From Hippophae tibetana (taxonomy: Eukaryota; Streptophyta; Magnoliopsida; Rosales; Elaeagnaceae), in NCBI GenBank assembly GCA_037013495.1, contig CM072808.1:9897319-9961318 (forward strand): a stretch of DNA of 64,000 nt, written 5' to 3'. Position 1 is the first letter of the stretch, and each line of letters starts with the position of its first letter. The notes beneath the pieces are model-generated. The model saw only the letters and a list, made by a program, of their open reading frames with translations. It was not told where the DNA came from and did no database searches. A program made the translations under genes and the position numbers. Of the stretch, positions 12,405-24,239 are shown one piece after another.

Positions 12405-14395
12405 AAAAGATGAGGGGAAAGGAGAGAAAGAAAAAAAGGGAAGAATATAGAAAGATAAAGCATAACTAAATAACTATTTTTGCAGGAAATTCAAATGAAA
12501 GCTAAAAACACTTTAGAAATAATTAGACTTTGTTTCATACATCCTTAGAAATGTATATTTTATGATTAATTTTATGGTTTTTTTATTTTTAGCTTTCTAT
12601 GGAAAGTTATACACGTTTAATTAAAGGTTATCCTATAGAAATCATGTTGGAAATCATGTTCAAAACTAATCTATATTTTTATTATTTAAAATGGTTTAAC
12701 ATATTGAAATTTCCTGAGTTATAATTTTAAACCTTGAGATGTCTAGTTTTATAAATATTTTATAGTTATTATTTTGATTTTTCTAGAGGAAGTTATAGTG
12801 ATTTAATTCAGGGTATATTATGTGAAGTTATGTTGAAAATCATGTTTTAAACTGAATGCTATTATGTGTTTTTATAAAGGTTTTACATATGATAATTAAG
12901 TGTGTAACACCTTGTTTTAAATATTTAAATATCTAGTTTTGTTATCTTTTAACAAAATTATGTTTAGACATTTTTATGGAAAGTTATACCCATTTATATG
13001 ATGATATGTAATAATTATTTTAAAATTGTTTTTATTGAGATGTTACAAACTAAAATTTTAGTTTATAAAATAGATTTGGTGATTTAAAATGAGAATATAT
13101 TGGTTCTCTAAAAATATGAAAATGTCAACTTTTTGAGTGTTTTGACATATTTTAATTTGAATATTTTCACTTAAAGTTATGTGTGTTTGAATAATGAAAA
13201 TATTTTTGGTGATTTCAAAAGATATTTCATCCATTTTCCTAGCTAAAGATTTGAGTTTGATCTTTATATTTCAGTGATGTTTTTAAATAGTTTTGGACCT
13301 ATTTTACTTGTAAGTTTAATGGATTTTATATTATGCCCTTTTGGTTTGGAACTAGGAACGTACCAATATCAAAACTATAAGTAAAAATATGATTTATACC
13401 TAAGTCTTGAAGAGGGTATGGCGTTATATATTAACATCCCATGTTTTAACTTTTTTAGAGTATTATTTAATTTTAGATTAGTTAAACTAGTTATGGTGTT
13501 ATTCTTGTTTCTCACACAAGTATAATCATATACAATAGATTGATCTAGAAGAAATTTCAATGCAACTAGTGCAATAACTATGATACAGTACTCTGCGTGA
13601 ATTTTTAATAATTTTAAAACTAGATCACATGAGTTTACATTTTTACTCAACTATTTAGTTTCAGCAATCAATTCATTCAAATATTTAGTAAAATTCACAC
13701 ATATGGATATGATATTTCTAATGTAGTAAAAATAGATTTTCAAAAGCAAATATTAGTTAATTCTAATAGTATAGCTTTCATGCCAAAATTTTACTACCAT
13801 AATTGTTATATTTAGTTTAAAAAGACATTTTTCATGTTAAATGCATTTTATGTGTCTATCATCAAGCTATGTTATGAAAACATATTTACATTTTGGCATT
13901 AGATCCAACTTGTACATAATTAGTAATATCAGAATGAGAGAATTATGTTTTACAAGCTATACTTATTTTAAATGAAAGTTTGTAAAGTGATATTGAGTTT
14001 TCTTTCCTAAAGATTCCATAGCATCATTGAGAACACCATTTACATTCAAGTAAATTCAATTGGTTTTATTAATATGTTTTTGGGCATTAAAATTCAAAGT
14101 GTATTCACTTAATTTAACAAAATTTTGAAGAACATGTTATATGTTAGTTTCAATTCACTTCCAATATGAAAATTTCATGAGAATATACTTTATTATCCTA
14201 ACCAATAAGCTAAAAGCAAGATAATTTCCAAGCAATTTCAACTTGAAATTAAGTAAGTTTTATTATATATGTTTTTTATACAAGCTTGCAAGTTAAGTAA
14301 ATATTTTAAAAATGTCATAGTATTTTCATTTCAATATTTAGTGATAATTTTCTCTACTCAGTATTCAGAGTATTCAATTTTATTTGGTAAGATAT
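12405..14395. other. AT-rich DNA between the two halves of the old pararetrovirus
   Basis: No recognisable coding sequence. The minus-strand ORF at 13375-13650 (91 aa) shows no known motif and I do not support it as a gene. A repeated phrase of the kind 'ttttatagaaagttatac...ttta' recurs near 12598, 12781 and 12976, hinting at diverged repeats of about 180-190 bp. Confidence 0.5.
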
Positions 14396-14720
14396 CATAA
14401 CTAATAGATTTGGTCCATTTCAGTTCTGTATGATGTTTACCATCTCATTATGATATTAAATCAATTTAGTATAATGTTACCAAATTAGTATGATATCTAT
14501 CAATTCATTACCAAATTAGTATGATATCTATCAATTCAATTAAGTTCAGTATGATATTAGATTAGCTTAGTATGCTGCTATCATATCAGTATGATATTTA
14601 ATCAGTTCAATTCAGTTTAGTATGATATCAGATTAGTTTAGTATGATATTAACATATCAATATAATATTTATCAGTCTAGTTCAATATGATATGTATAAA
14701 TTCAGTTAAGTCGGTTTGCG
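14395..14720. repeat. Degenerate tandem repeat built on 'cagTatgatatt'
   Basis: The phrase (t)agtatgatat followed by variants of 'atcaattcagttcagt' recurs about ten times with irregular spacing of 20-40 bp. It looks like an old minisatellite. Confidence 0.75.
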
Positions 14721-14775
14721 CATGACATATATATAAGTAGAGCCAATTGAGTCATTTTAATTGTTGTAACAAGTA

Positions 14776-15035
14776 AGTTCTCCACATGTGTAGTTGAAAA
14801 AAGCATCAGTGCTAAATATCTCATCAATGTGTGACCAAATCCCCAAGTACTCTTGGCATAACAAATTCAAAGTACATTTCTTATAGCTTATACTTTCTAT
14901 TTATATATGGATTATCCACACGTATAGTTGAGAATTAATGGCATTGCTAAATATCTCATCAGTGTGTGACCATATTCCCAAGTACTCTTAGCATAAAAAA
15001 TTCAAAGTACATATCTCATGATTATACTTTTGTTT
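14776..15035. repeat. Direct duplication, two units of about 130 bp
   Basis: Both units (about 14776-14895 and 14908-15030) contain cacAYGtgtagttgaRaa, then gctaaatatctcatcaRtgtgtgacca, then cccaagtactctt, then attcaaagtacat. They differ at scattered positions. Confidence 0.85.
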
Positions 15036-15044
15036 TTGCATACT

Positions 15045-15305
15045 TATAATGACATGTTATTTCATGAAAACTCATAAGATAATATATTATTATTTTTTAA
15101 AAATCAAACATAAATCATTTTCCAACAAAATGTTATTTCATGATAATTCATAGAGATTATGTTATTATATTTTAAAGATAAGATAGAAATTATTTTTATA
15201 GAATGTTATTTTGTGGTAACTCATAGGTAGTATGTTATTATATTTTAAAGATCAGACATAAATCATTTTTATGAGTATGTTATCTTATGGTAAGTCATAA
15301 GCATT
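15045..15305. repeat. Tandem repeat, three or more units of about 80 bp
   Basis: Each unit reads approximately: atgttattTcatgRtaactcata, then tatgttattatattttaaagat, then cagacataaatcattttt. Three units are clear and a fourth is partial. With the two arrays just upstream, this makes a compact repeat-rich island. Confidence 0.85.
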
Positions 15306-15780
15306 TCATTCACAGTTTTCAAGCTTACAATTATATATATTTATGAAACTCATCTATTCATAGAGCTTTCAAGCTCATCTTTTATATTTTCCTCTCTCAG
15401 GTAGTAGCTTTGAGAAAATATAGTATGACAACAAGTTTGGGATCATATGATTAATATTTTATAGTACAGTTTAGATGGTTTGATCTCTCTACCCTTTTGT
15501 ATAGTTAATGTTAGTTAGTATGTAAATGGACTAGTAATGGAAACTACAAAGCCTTATGATTTTATGTATAGCATGTATATCATGATTTATAACTATATTT
15601 ATGGACAAGAGTTACTTGCTGGTTATTTACAAGATTATGATATCTATCAGTATGTAAAAAAGTATTATATGAATTTTTTTGTCATTTTATGACCGGATGG
15701 TTAGTCCCAATTTAGGAAAAACTCTATCAAAACAAGTTAGTCAGTTATTACGATCTTAGGATTTTATTAGGGTAGTTTCG
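15306..15780. other. Spacer before the resumed pararetroviral sequence
   Basis: Nothing recognisable apart from AT-rich text. The viral capsid region is first identifiable just downstream. Confidence 0.5.
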
Positions 15781-15782
15781 AG

Positions 15783-16332
15783 ATGGGTTTTGACAATAGA
15801 AAAGAATTCGAAAAACTGTTTAAGGGACATATAAAAGTTATTCAATTATTTATAACAGATGAAAAGTTAATAAGACATTATGATGAAAATTTTTGTATAA
15901 ATGAAGAAAAATATGAGATGATAATAATTAGTGAAACTAATTTTGAACGTGAAAATATGATCCCAAAAAATCATATGAAACAAATTTCATTTTCATTTTC
16001 TTATTAAGAAAGAGTATCTAATCCACTTAAAAAAGAAAGGTATAAATAAAGGCTAGAAGAACTTGACCTTCCTTGTAGAAAAAAGTAAAAAATATTGCTC
16101 ATCAAGGAAAAAATGCAAATGTTGGATTTTTAACGAGAAAAGACATTATGCTAATGAATGTCCTAACAAGCTTCAACATAAAAAAGAATTTAAAAAGGAA
16201 TTTCTAAACAAAACAAATATCTTAGAAGAAGCTTTTAAGATAGAATTAGAACCAATAGAAGAATCTAATATAGATTATACTTGTAGTATTTATCTACTAG
16301 AAGAAATTGATGAGGAAACACCTAACTCATAG
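15783..16332 (+). pseudogene. Pararetroviral capsid C-terminal remnant with CCHC zinc finger
   Basis: A readable segment (about 16063-16332) carries CWIFNEKRHYANEC, a CX2CX4HX4C-like knuckle with the 'HYANECPN' ending typical of caulimovirid coat proteins. A basic KK-rich stretch precedes it and an acidic tail follows. The segment at 15783-16007 (74 aa, lysine- and glutamate-rich) is probably the capsid part before the finger. In a live virus this region packages nucleic acid. Fossil. Confidence 0.75.
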
Positions 16333-16399
16333 TATGAATGCTTAAAATATAAATATTCTTCATCAGAAGATGAACGATTCATATAATATTACAAATCCA

Positions 16400-18240
16400 A
16401 ACAATGCTTATATTAAGGTAGGATTAAAATTTAAAAGTAACAAAAATTACCATTGACATGCATATGTAGAAACAAGAACTAGCATGTGTGTAACAAGTAA
16501 ATATGTATTCCTAGAAGAACCCTAAAAAAAGCACTAAAAGATTTAATTGTAACAATTGCTAACAATACTACGATAGATCTTAATAAAGTCTTAAAAGATA
16601 CAGATATAATGATAGAATAAGAGAAATTTCATAATCCTACCATATGCCAACAAGAAACATGAGTTAATTTATTAATATAAAACAATTTTCTAAACTTATA
16701 TCAACCTTTTACACAATATTTAGATAAAACAAGTCTAACATCAGTAGATGGTAAAACCATTTATGTGTCAAAAATAAGAAAAACTTTGACTATATCAAAC
16801 TCAACTTTTATGGAACACTATAAAAAGTAAAAACGTGGTGAGATAGACACAAAGCAACAACAAAAACCTTATTTAGAAAATATTTTATTAAATATAGAAG
16901 AGAAACAAAACTCTTTTCTTAATGAAGTTCAAGAAGATAAAGCCTTAACAAATATCAAAACGTTATTAAAAAAAGTAAGCTCAAAAATATTTTAGATTCA
17001 AAAATAAATAAATCTCAAATGATTGTTAACAATAAATTAAATACCCTAACAATGTCATCGTAGTAAAACTTATGGTTTATACTCTAGAAGATAGGATTGA
17101 ATTTGAAAAACAAATTCAATAATTTTTGGAACTAAAAGTCGTAATACTAAGTAATTCACTACACTCTAGTCTAGCATTATGAGTTGAAAAAATAGTTGAA
17201 AAAAAAAACATGGTGATAAACTTCAAAGCATTGAATAAATAAACCATTGATGGATATTTTATTCTAAAGAAATAATAATTATTATCATTAATAAAATGAA
17301 AGAAATATTTCTCAAGTTTTGATTGCAAAAGTGAATTTTGGCAAGTAAGACTCGAAAAGAAATCTCAAAAACTAACGATATTTAGTTGCCCTCAAGAATA
17401 ATTCTAATAGACTCTTATACCATTCGAATTAAAACAAGTTTCAGGTATTTTTCAAAGGTATATAAACATCTTTAAGAAATTACAAAATATTTGTTATGTT
17501 TACATAGATAATATTTTAATTTTCAATAATGAATTAAATATACATTATTTAAATATTATTATTATTCTACAAGAATGTAGGAAATAAGGTTTTGCACTTT
17601 TTAAGAATGAAGCAGTAATTTCTCAGCAAAAAAATTAAGTATTTAAGGTTAGAAATTGAAAATGAAAATGTAATCTACAACCCCATATACTAAATAACAT
17701 TCAGGGATTTTCTAGTGAATTAAAAGATAAAAATCAATTACAAAGATTACTAGGTACTTTGTAATTGAAAAAATATCATGTTTAGAAATGGACAGAACAA
17801 GATACTTTGTATATAGATAAGGTAAAAGTATAGGTAAAAAATTTACTAAATTTATATCATCCAAGTCTAGATGATAAAATGATAATTGAAACAGATGATT
17901 CACATGAATATTGAGGAGTAGTTTTAAAGGTAAAAGTAGATGACAAAGATGAACATCTTTGTAGATATACATCACGATCTTTCAATGGTCCAGAATTAAA
18001 TTATCACAATAATAAAAATGAATAATTAACTGTTAGAAAAGTTATTAAGAAATTTATTATATATGTAACAAAAAATGGTTATTTTTTATGGACTAATATT
18101 ACAGGTGATTATAAACAAACAAAATTAATTAGATGGTAATAGTGGTTTAATCACTACAATTTTAATGTCAAACATCTTCCGAGAAATAAGAATAGTTTAG
18201 CATATGTCCTTACAAAATAATTAGTAACTTTAATTATTTT
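16400..18240 (+). pseudogene. Pararetroviral protease / reverse transcriptase / RNase H remnant
   Basis: Fragments in order include a protease-like zone, an RT palm region with FDCKSEFWQVRLEKKSQKLT and the polymerase-site phrase YVYIDNILIFN (about 17480-17520), and an RNase H part (IIETDDS, then NYHNNKNE) near 17890-18050. This is the order of the caulimovirid enzymatic polyprotein. It has many breaks. The ORF on the opposite strand at 17712-17975 is a shadow. Confidence 0.75.
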
Positions 18241-18449
18241 TGTTCTCATAGGAATAGAACATCTTGATATCAAGATCAATATAAAAATAAGGAGATAAAA
18301 ATCCTTCAGAAATAACTCAAGGTTTTATACCTAGAGAAGTCTCTTTTAGAGACAAGAATTAAACAGGAAAAACTTAGTAGTTCAAAGAACATTAAAGTCT
18401 AAAAACTCTAAAGAGAAATTCTCATCAGAGATTCATTCTAACAAAGGTA

Positions 18450-18828
18450 AACTTTTTGAAGATTGAATTTAAAATGAGAAGGAAAAACCTAACAATTCAA
18501 AAGAGGGTAACATCTCTGAAAAGAAAAAGGAAAAGTTCAGTTAGGCTAAAGAAACAAGAAAAGACTAATGTCGTTTATAATGGTTTGAAACCAAGAATTT
18601 ACAACAACTGGCCTAAAGCAAGAAAACTTATTAACTAATTTAGTGGAATAACTCACATAACTTTCACTAATACAATAGAAGCTGAAGGCAGTTATGCCAA
18701 CTACAAAGTTCCATAACTAATAGCTCCATAAGATATTATTAAAAATTACACTAAAGCATTACAAGAACAACCATTGCAACCAAGCAAGTTGAGTACCTTA
18801 GGAAAGATAGTATAGCCACTAGTACTAT
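18450..18828 (+). pseudogene. Pararetroviral ORF VI (transactivator/viroplasmin) remnant, first half
   Basis: The stretch reads VVYNGLKPRIYNNWPKARKLIN, then FSGITHITFT, then a YANYKVP phrase. This is the Cauli_VI / RNase H1 N-terminal-like domain with its GIYxxWxxxxxxxxGFxG core. In live caulimoviruses this protein forms inclusion bodies and lets ribosomes reinitiate on polycistronic RNA. Fossil; the reading resumes beyond the solo LTR that interrupts it. Confidence 0.75.
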
Positions 18829-19302
18829 TGATGAGTGCTCAAAAAGTACTAAAATTATCATGATTTTATGCACGTTAATTAATTAAAAATATATATATTT
18901 ATATGATTTTATCATATATTTATATAAATTTATCTTTTTGGAATCACAGGTATTTTTATTGTTTTTCAGGTATTTTCACTTAAAAACGTAATTTAAAGAC
19001 TCAAAAAAAATACTGGAGGCAATACATCACAAATATATTCATAAAATAAATTAAGAAAATTCCAAAAATATGAAAAAATTGGATAAAATGGATCAAAATG
19101 GTCAAAAATGTCAAAAAGGGTGAAATCGCGCATGCAACCGCCCAGTCGACGCCTAGACTTTGCACGCCTTTACTCCATTCCGCCCGCGCGCTCGCGTGCC
19201 CGCGCCCATTTGCACCCAGTCCGCAATGATGTCATCATCATATACTACGTGTTTCTTCCATTTTTAATCATTTTTCCACCCAATAGTTCTTCATATCCTC
19301 AC

Positions 19303-19311
19303 CTATAAATA
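19303..19311 (+). promoter_or_regulatory. TATA box of solo LTR copy 1
   Basis: CTATAAATA lies about 30 bp upstream of a CT-rich stretch likely to hold the transcription start. The same arrangement is found in copy 2 (ctataaaag near 26253) and, inverted, in copy 3 (about 34417-34425) and copy 4 (about 53072-53080). Confidence 0.7.
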
Positions 19312-19955
19312 CCCTCATTCTTTACACCACAAAAACATCTTCTCTCTTTCTTTCTCTCCATTTCTTAGTTTTTAGTTTTTCTTAGTTAGCTTTTTTTAGT
19401 TTTAGAGTTCTTCTCTTTTTGAGAAGAACTAATTATGTTTTTGTAATTTATTTGCTTTTTGATTCAATAAATGGAAATGCAAATTTCGTTTGGAGGTTTT
19501 CCAACAACAGGAATAACATCAAAGTACTGTAAGAATTTTATTTTCTGTGATTAAATTTAACTTTGCTGGCTATTTGTAAACATGATATAATAATAATGCT
19601 TACGAAATATTAAATAGGTAAAAATCTTTAAAATGAATTGATTTTATTTTTATTCAAGATTTTATATTAAGAATGTTAGAGAGAAATATATTATTTTTCA
19701 TTACAAACTTAAATATGAAAATTAGATTTTAAGGTTTAGTTATCCGGTCTGATTTAGAGTAGTGTTCTTTTATTTTTTTGGTACAATCGCCTGGTAGTTA
19801 GAGTGAAACTCTATTTCAAAAGTTTTTATAAGAATTATTATCTGAAAATATATTGACAACATGTTTTCAGTAGTAGTTTTAAAACTTGAAAGATAGTACT
19901 TGGATAATTAAATTCTTAGGTTTAATTTGGATACCTTGAATAAAGTTTAAATTGT

Positions 19956-20112
19956 CTAACCCCACCAAAGGTGGTATTTAAATGGTTTATTTTCAATCTC
20001 TTAGAAAAAAGAATTAATTTAATTAACCAAATTAGTTATTAACCCCACCCATAGGTGTTAATTGATTTGTTTAGTTAACAAAGAATATCTAACCCCACCA
20101 AAAGTGGTATTC
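19956..20112. repeat. Three palindromic 'taaccccacc...ggtggt' motifs inside the LTR
   Basis: Copies near 19956-19979, 20040-20060 and 20090-20110 can each form a small stem (ccaccaaaggtgg). Related motifs recur at the equivalent place in the other LTR copies. In copy 2 they have changed to cccgcctaa-type sequence. Confidence 0.75.
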
Positions 20113-20506
20113 GTATAAAAAAAGAGAATCAATAAATATCAATTTATATATTTAATAACCTAAATAATATGAGCAAACATAATTAACTTAGTTATTATAC
20201 CCATAAATACTCCACTATTATAAATGATAAAATTTGCATAAATGTTTATTGAATCCATATCTATGTTTATTTTTATGTTATTATATTAGAAACACAAAAA
20301 CCCAAAATATCGTGACAAGATGTTTAGAATTTAATTTCATTTTTAACAGTTTGAATAATAAATTAAAAACCATATATATTCTTTCCTAAGATCGACTGTG
20401 GGAGTATACTTATCATTTTCTATGAAATGATTCGTGTACTTGCGAGAGTTTTATAAATATAAAACCAAAGTATTGGTAGGATCGGCGTTGCTGGTTTTGT
20501 TCATCA

Positions 20507-21900
20507 ACTATTCCAAAAAAATGTCACTCGTAAAGACAATAAAAATAGTACGACCACAAATACTATTTAGGGAAACATCTCCTAAGAATATATTTGTCTT
20601 TGAAAATGAAAAAGAACCAATACAGAAATTCAAATAAAGCATAATGATTGAGTCTTTATAACTTAACTAGAAAATCTATCCATGAATATATCAAAAATAT
20701 GAAATTTTACACTGTATAAAAAGAATTCCCAACATGCATTAAATTTAATAGTTTTGAAAAAAACTAATCTAATTTTGGTTTAATCAAAAACCTATATTTA
20801 AGAATTAATTTAAGTGAATTCAATTATTTTCTTAAAAATTTCAAGAAGGTTATGAAAAACTTCGAAAAAATATATTAAAACAGATGATAAACCTGGTTAT
20901 CTTAGATTTTTCAGTTTACTTATAGAGTAGTATGAAGAAGGTTGTGTTAGTCATTATGTTAAAAAAATCACTAAGGATCACAAATGCACTTATTGCATCA
21001 GAAATCGAGAAGATGAAGATGCGTCACTTTTTACGTCCTCAAAAGAACTATCGATAGAAAATGACAAAATGGAATAAAGATGTAGGACATGCCAAGGAAA
21101 TAAAAGACTTATATTCAAAAGCCAAAAGCAAAAAATTAGGTGAATTATTAAACTAGGGGTAAAACAATGATTTTTCACTATTGTAAACAAAGATTTCTTG
21201 TTATGTAAAATGAACCCTTAATTTCATTAGTTGGACACAGCTTTAGCAATAACAACATTTCTACTATAAAAAATTATTAACCCAGTAGTTATGTATCTAG
21301 AAACTATGAGCGGTTAAGAATGTCTTCAAGATTCTTAATTGGCTTTAAGAATTATAATAATTATTAATATTATGAATAAAATGGAGTGCAATCACTTTTT
21401 AAAATTTTTCTAATAAGTTTAATTTGGATAACATACTATGTACAGATGCATAGGCTTTGCTATTACTAAGAAGATATTAAGGTTTGAGTGAGCTGAGACA
21501 TATCATATGTAATAAAAGAAGACGAACAATGGAAGAGAAGATCATAATGAACCTATTAAATTCAAGTATGATAACTATAATTCTAAATCAATTAAAGATC
21601 TTGAATAATTAAATATTTGTTTATAACAATTAAAAATTAATAAATAAGAAAATGAAAACAAAGAAACTAAGTATAAGTTTCTATGAAAATAAACATAAGG
21701 AATTTACAAAGCTAAAATAATGTTTTAATAAAAAATTTAAAGGTTTGTCTTTAAATAATGATCTCAAGAAGCAACGGTTAGTTATAATTTAATATCAAAA
21801 TTTAAAAAAATATATAATTGAATGAAAAATTAATATCATTAACTAATCAAGAATGTAAGAGAAGATATTCTAAATGTTAGAAGCACTAGTAATATTCTTA
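20507..21900 (+). pseudogene. Pararetroviral ORF VI remnant, second half, and downstream fossil DNA
   Basis: Just beyond the solo LTR the plus strand reads MSLVKTIKIVRPQILFRE, then SPKNIFVFENEKEPIQKF, matching in style the continuation of the transactivator. Weak lysine-rich coding-like fragments continue to about 21.7 kb. Heavily decayed. Confidence 0.5.
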
Positions 21901-22256
21901 TTTTTATAAATAAATATTTTGGATTAAATTAAACCATTTTTCAAAAGAAAAATACTTTTAACATGTCCCTTAGAAATACAATACTTTTGTATATCTTTTT
22001 AAAGATAAGATACCAATTAGTCCCACTCCCATTCCAATTTCGTAATGCAAACTGCTCACGGCGTACCATTTAAGCTTTAATGAGAGACTGGTCTTACACT
22101 TATTAGTAAATACATTATTTCCTAACTATAGTACTTAATATCATTTATTTATTAAAATCTTATAATTTTTTTCTTATTATATTAAACTTCACCGTATATC
22201 TTCTACTTATACTATATGGATAAGCATTTTCATTATTGTTATATATCATTACTCGC
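21900..22256. other. Spacer upstream of the Nudix pseudogene
   Basis: AT-rich with no clear feature. The minus-strand ORF at 22160-22366 overlaps the inverted repeat below and is not supported. Confidence 0.5.
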
Positions 22257-22541
22257 TGCTTTGGTAAAGATATTAATGATAATCTTCTCAAAATTGAAAT
22301 CATTGGTTGAATTCGGTATATTAATTTTTGAATAAAAACGAGTATCTTATTTGAGAAAAATATCAAAACAATAACCTAATTGGGAATCTGAGTCGGCTAA
22401 GTGACGCAAGATAATGGTGGCCATGGCAAGCAGTCTTTTTCTCAATAAAAATACTCGTTTTTATTCAAATTAATATGCAGAATTCAACCAATGATTTAAA
22501 TTTTGAGAAGGTTATCATTAATATCTTTACCATCTAAAGCA
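22257..22541. repeat. Inverted repeat with arms of about 90 bp upstream of the Nudix pseudogene
   Basis: The arm at about 22257-22345 is the near-exact inverse of about 22450-22541, with roughly 100 bp between. Shared phrases include atactcgtttttattcaaa, gaattcaaccaatgattt and atcattaatatctttacca. The right arm runs up to 25 bp from the pseudogene's start codon, so the arms are probably a duplicated and flipped piece of the Nudix 5' region. Confidence 0.85.
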
Positions 22542-22565
22542 CCCATAGCACCAACTATCAGGCTC

Positions 22566-23395
22566 ATGGACTCTGTAAACACCCTTTGTGGTTCACAAAG
22601 ACTCACCGTCTTGGCCCAACAGCTCCGCCTTTGCAAGCCACCACCAACGTTTGACGACGATTTTGATGAACAATTCGAAGACTCAGCTAGGAAGGTTATT
22701 TCCCAAGTGGGTTTTGCAGAATCAGCCACCCCAATTGCTCGAGATCAAGAAATATGCAGACCCAAAAGAGCCGCTGTTCTAATCTGTCTTTTTGAAGACG
22801 ATGCCGGGGATCTCCGAGTAATACTTACCAAACGAGACTCTGGATTATCTACTCACTCGGGTTGTTGTTATTATGAATAACAACGACATTGTTTGATTCC
22901 TAAAATGTAGGGAGATAAAGCGAGTGATATGATAATTCTGAGAAGATATGGTTAGCTGGTTAAGTTGGAGTCAAACTTCTTCGAGTTCTTAAGTTAAATG
23001 ATTTACTAATTTATTTGCCTATTTGGGTTAGCTCCAAGCAATGGCTTAAACCTCGTAAAATCTTCTTCACTGAATCTTGTTACATTGTTATTAGTTCTTG
23101 ATTGGAGGTTGGAAAATTTTCTGCTTAATATTTAGGCTTACCTTTCATAGCAACTTAGTAAGCATTGTTCTAATTACCCAAAGACTGCTATAACTAACTG
23201 ATTTTCCTGCAACATTAGCTTTCTTTATGTTTCAAATCAACATGTACTTTGTGAATAAGGAAACCGTCATTGGTTTTTGTGCAGCATCTCCTCAGAGTTG
23301 TTCCTGTTATCGAATGCTTCATGACAGGAAAGCATTTAGTCCTGTTCCTAATCCTGGCGAATGCTATGAAAGCAAGGCATATCTTGAAGGTTTAA
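22566..23395 (+). pseudogene. Nudix hydrolase pseudogene (CoA-pyrophosphatase type, NUDX15/22-like)
   Basis: Exon 1 (22566-22860) is open and well conserved. It starts MDSVNTLCGSQRL, includes RPKRAAVLICLF and RVILTKR, and ends THSG at a phase-1 GT donor, the same intron position as in the intact paralogue at 37.9 kb. The next exon, which should hold LPGG and the Nudix box (REAxEEIG), is absent from the following 420 bp. An exon-3-like block at 23285-23390, after a good tgtgcag acceptor, reads LLRVVPVI then, one frame over, HDRKAFSPVPNPGE, so one base has been lost (near 23315). Similarity then stops before the expected VEAVF...MFLK, and no last exon follows. Without the metal-binding Nudix box it cannot hydrolyse nucleoside or CoA diphosphates. 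Its longer N-terminus recalls organelle-targeted NUDX15. The ORFs overlapping exon 1 in other frames are shadows. Confidence 0.9.
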
Positions 23396-24238
23396 AGATG
23401 ATCTTCACATTACTGTTTCATTTTTATTCTTGTAAAATAAATTCATTTGGCCCTTAAAATTTAGCTAAAATTGTGAACTTGGCCGGGTCTTTGAATGTGA
23501 ATTTCCAATTCATGCGGACAAAAAATACATTAAAAAGTGAACAAATATGAAAATTTTAAATGAGAGGATGCATATAACTTCATTACTATAAGAAAAACCG
23601 TGTTGCATTAAGAGAATGAAGTTTTCAACTTGGGCAACTACACCAATTACTATATTCATGTGCCACTGACGTTTAAACTTCAGTAAAGGACGATGTTACC
23701 AAATCTTGAATACGTATTGCGTAGTCAGTCAGACATGGGCATCTATCACCGAATCTTAAATGTGAGAGAGTTTGGAGATTTTATTATCTCATAACTATTA
23801 TAAAAAAGCGTGATTCTTAAATGAGAGAAAGAGTTTGGAGATTTTATTATATCTCATAACTATTATAAAGAAGCGTGATATAGGAGATTTTTGGATAAAC
23901 TTTTATGCAAAATAGCTTTGGAGGTTGATTATTAATTCTTTGATTAAAACCTGTATTTCATTAAAGCAATCAAGTCTCATAGAGAAAATTATAATGATCA
24001 AAGACAACTAATGTTAAGTGGTGTGAGGTTTATATAAGAAAATATAACCATTTCAATGCCACGTCATATATAATGACAAAATAAGTGAATAAAAACTAAA
24101 CAACGTAAATGAAAAGACCAAATAAAAAATAATAATAAAGAAAAGAAAACATAAAATAACTATAAACTAAAGGAAACTTATAACGGCGCTTATGCTCCTG
24201 CATTAAAGCGAGTTTTTGCCTTCACGGAGAAATGACAA
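23396..24238. other. Intergenic stretch with one short direct repeat
   Basis: The phrase 'gagtttggagattttattat...ctcataactattata' occurs twice, near 23770-23808 and 23829-23869. Otherwise nothing recognisable. Confidence 0.6.
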
Positions 24239-24239
24239 T

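Larger units (their letters stand above)
18829..20506 (+). mobile_element. Solo LTR, copy 1 (TGATGA...TCATCA family), 1678 bp
   Basis: It begins TGATGAGTGCTC, ends TTTTGTTCATCA, and is flanked by a perfect 5-bp target duplication ACTAT (18824-18828 and 20507-20511). There is no internal coding region and no second LTR, so it is a solo LTR left by LTR-LTR recombination. A CTATAAATA box lies at 19303, a CT-rich leader follows, and a GC-rich patch precedes the TATA box (about 19120-19230). The tail with 'gtgYacttgcgagag' recalls Ty3/Gypsy Tat/Athila-type LTRs; the lineage is an inference. It sits inside the ORF VI remnant of the old pararetrovirus and is therefore younger. Confidence 0.9.
10180..21900 (+). 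mobile_element. Old endogenous pararetrovirus (Caulimoviridae, ORF VI-bearing type), interrupted
   Basis: A plus-strand viral fossil with parts in the usual caulimovirid order: movement protein (about 10480-11460), capsid C-terminal region with a CCHC finger (about 15780-16330), aspartic protease/reverse transcriptase/RNase H (about 16400-18240), then an ORF VI transactivator/viroplasmin with the GIYNNWP-type domain (from about 18450, resuming at 20507). Having an ORF VI protein fits caulimo-, soymo-, cavemo- or solendovirus-like genera; the genus is not resolved. It is broken, with several dozen breaks, and interrupted twice: by repeat-rich DNA at about 11.5-15.7 kb and by a solo LTR at 18829-20506. 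The decay and the solo LTR inside it make it one of the oldest elements here. Confidence 0.8.

Noticed and set aside
13375-13650. 91-aa minus-strand ORF
   Set aside because: No motif, isolated in AT-rich DNA between repeats, and of a length expected by chance.
22496-22782. ORFs overlapping Nudix pseudogene exon 1 in other frames
   Set aside because: The frame starting at 22566 matches the Nudix family; the others are shadows.
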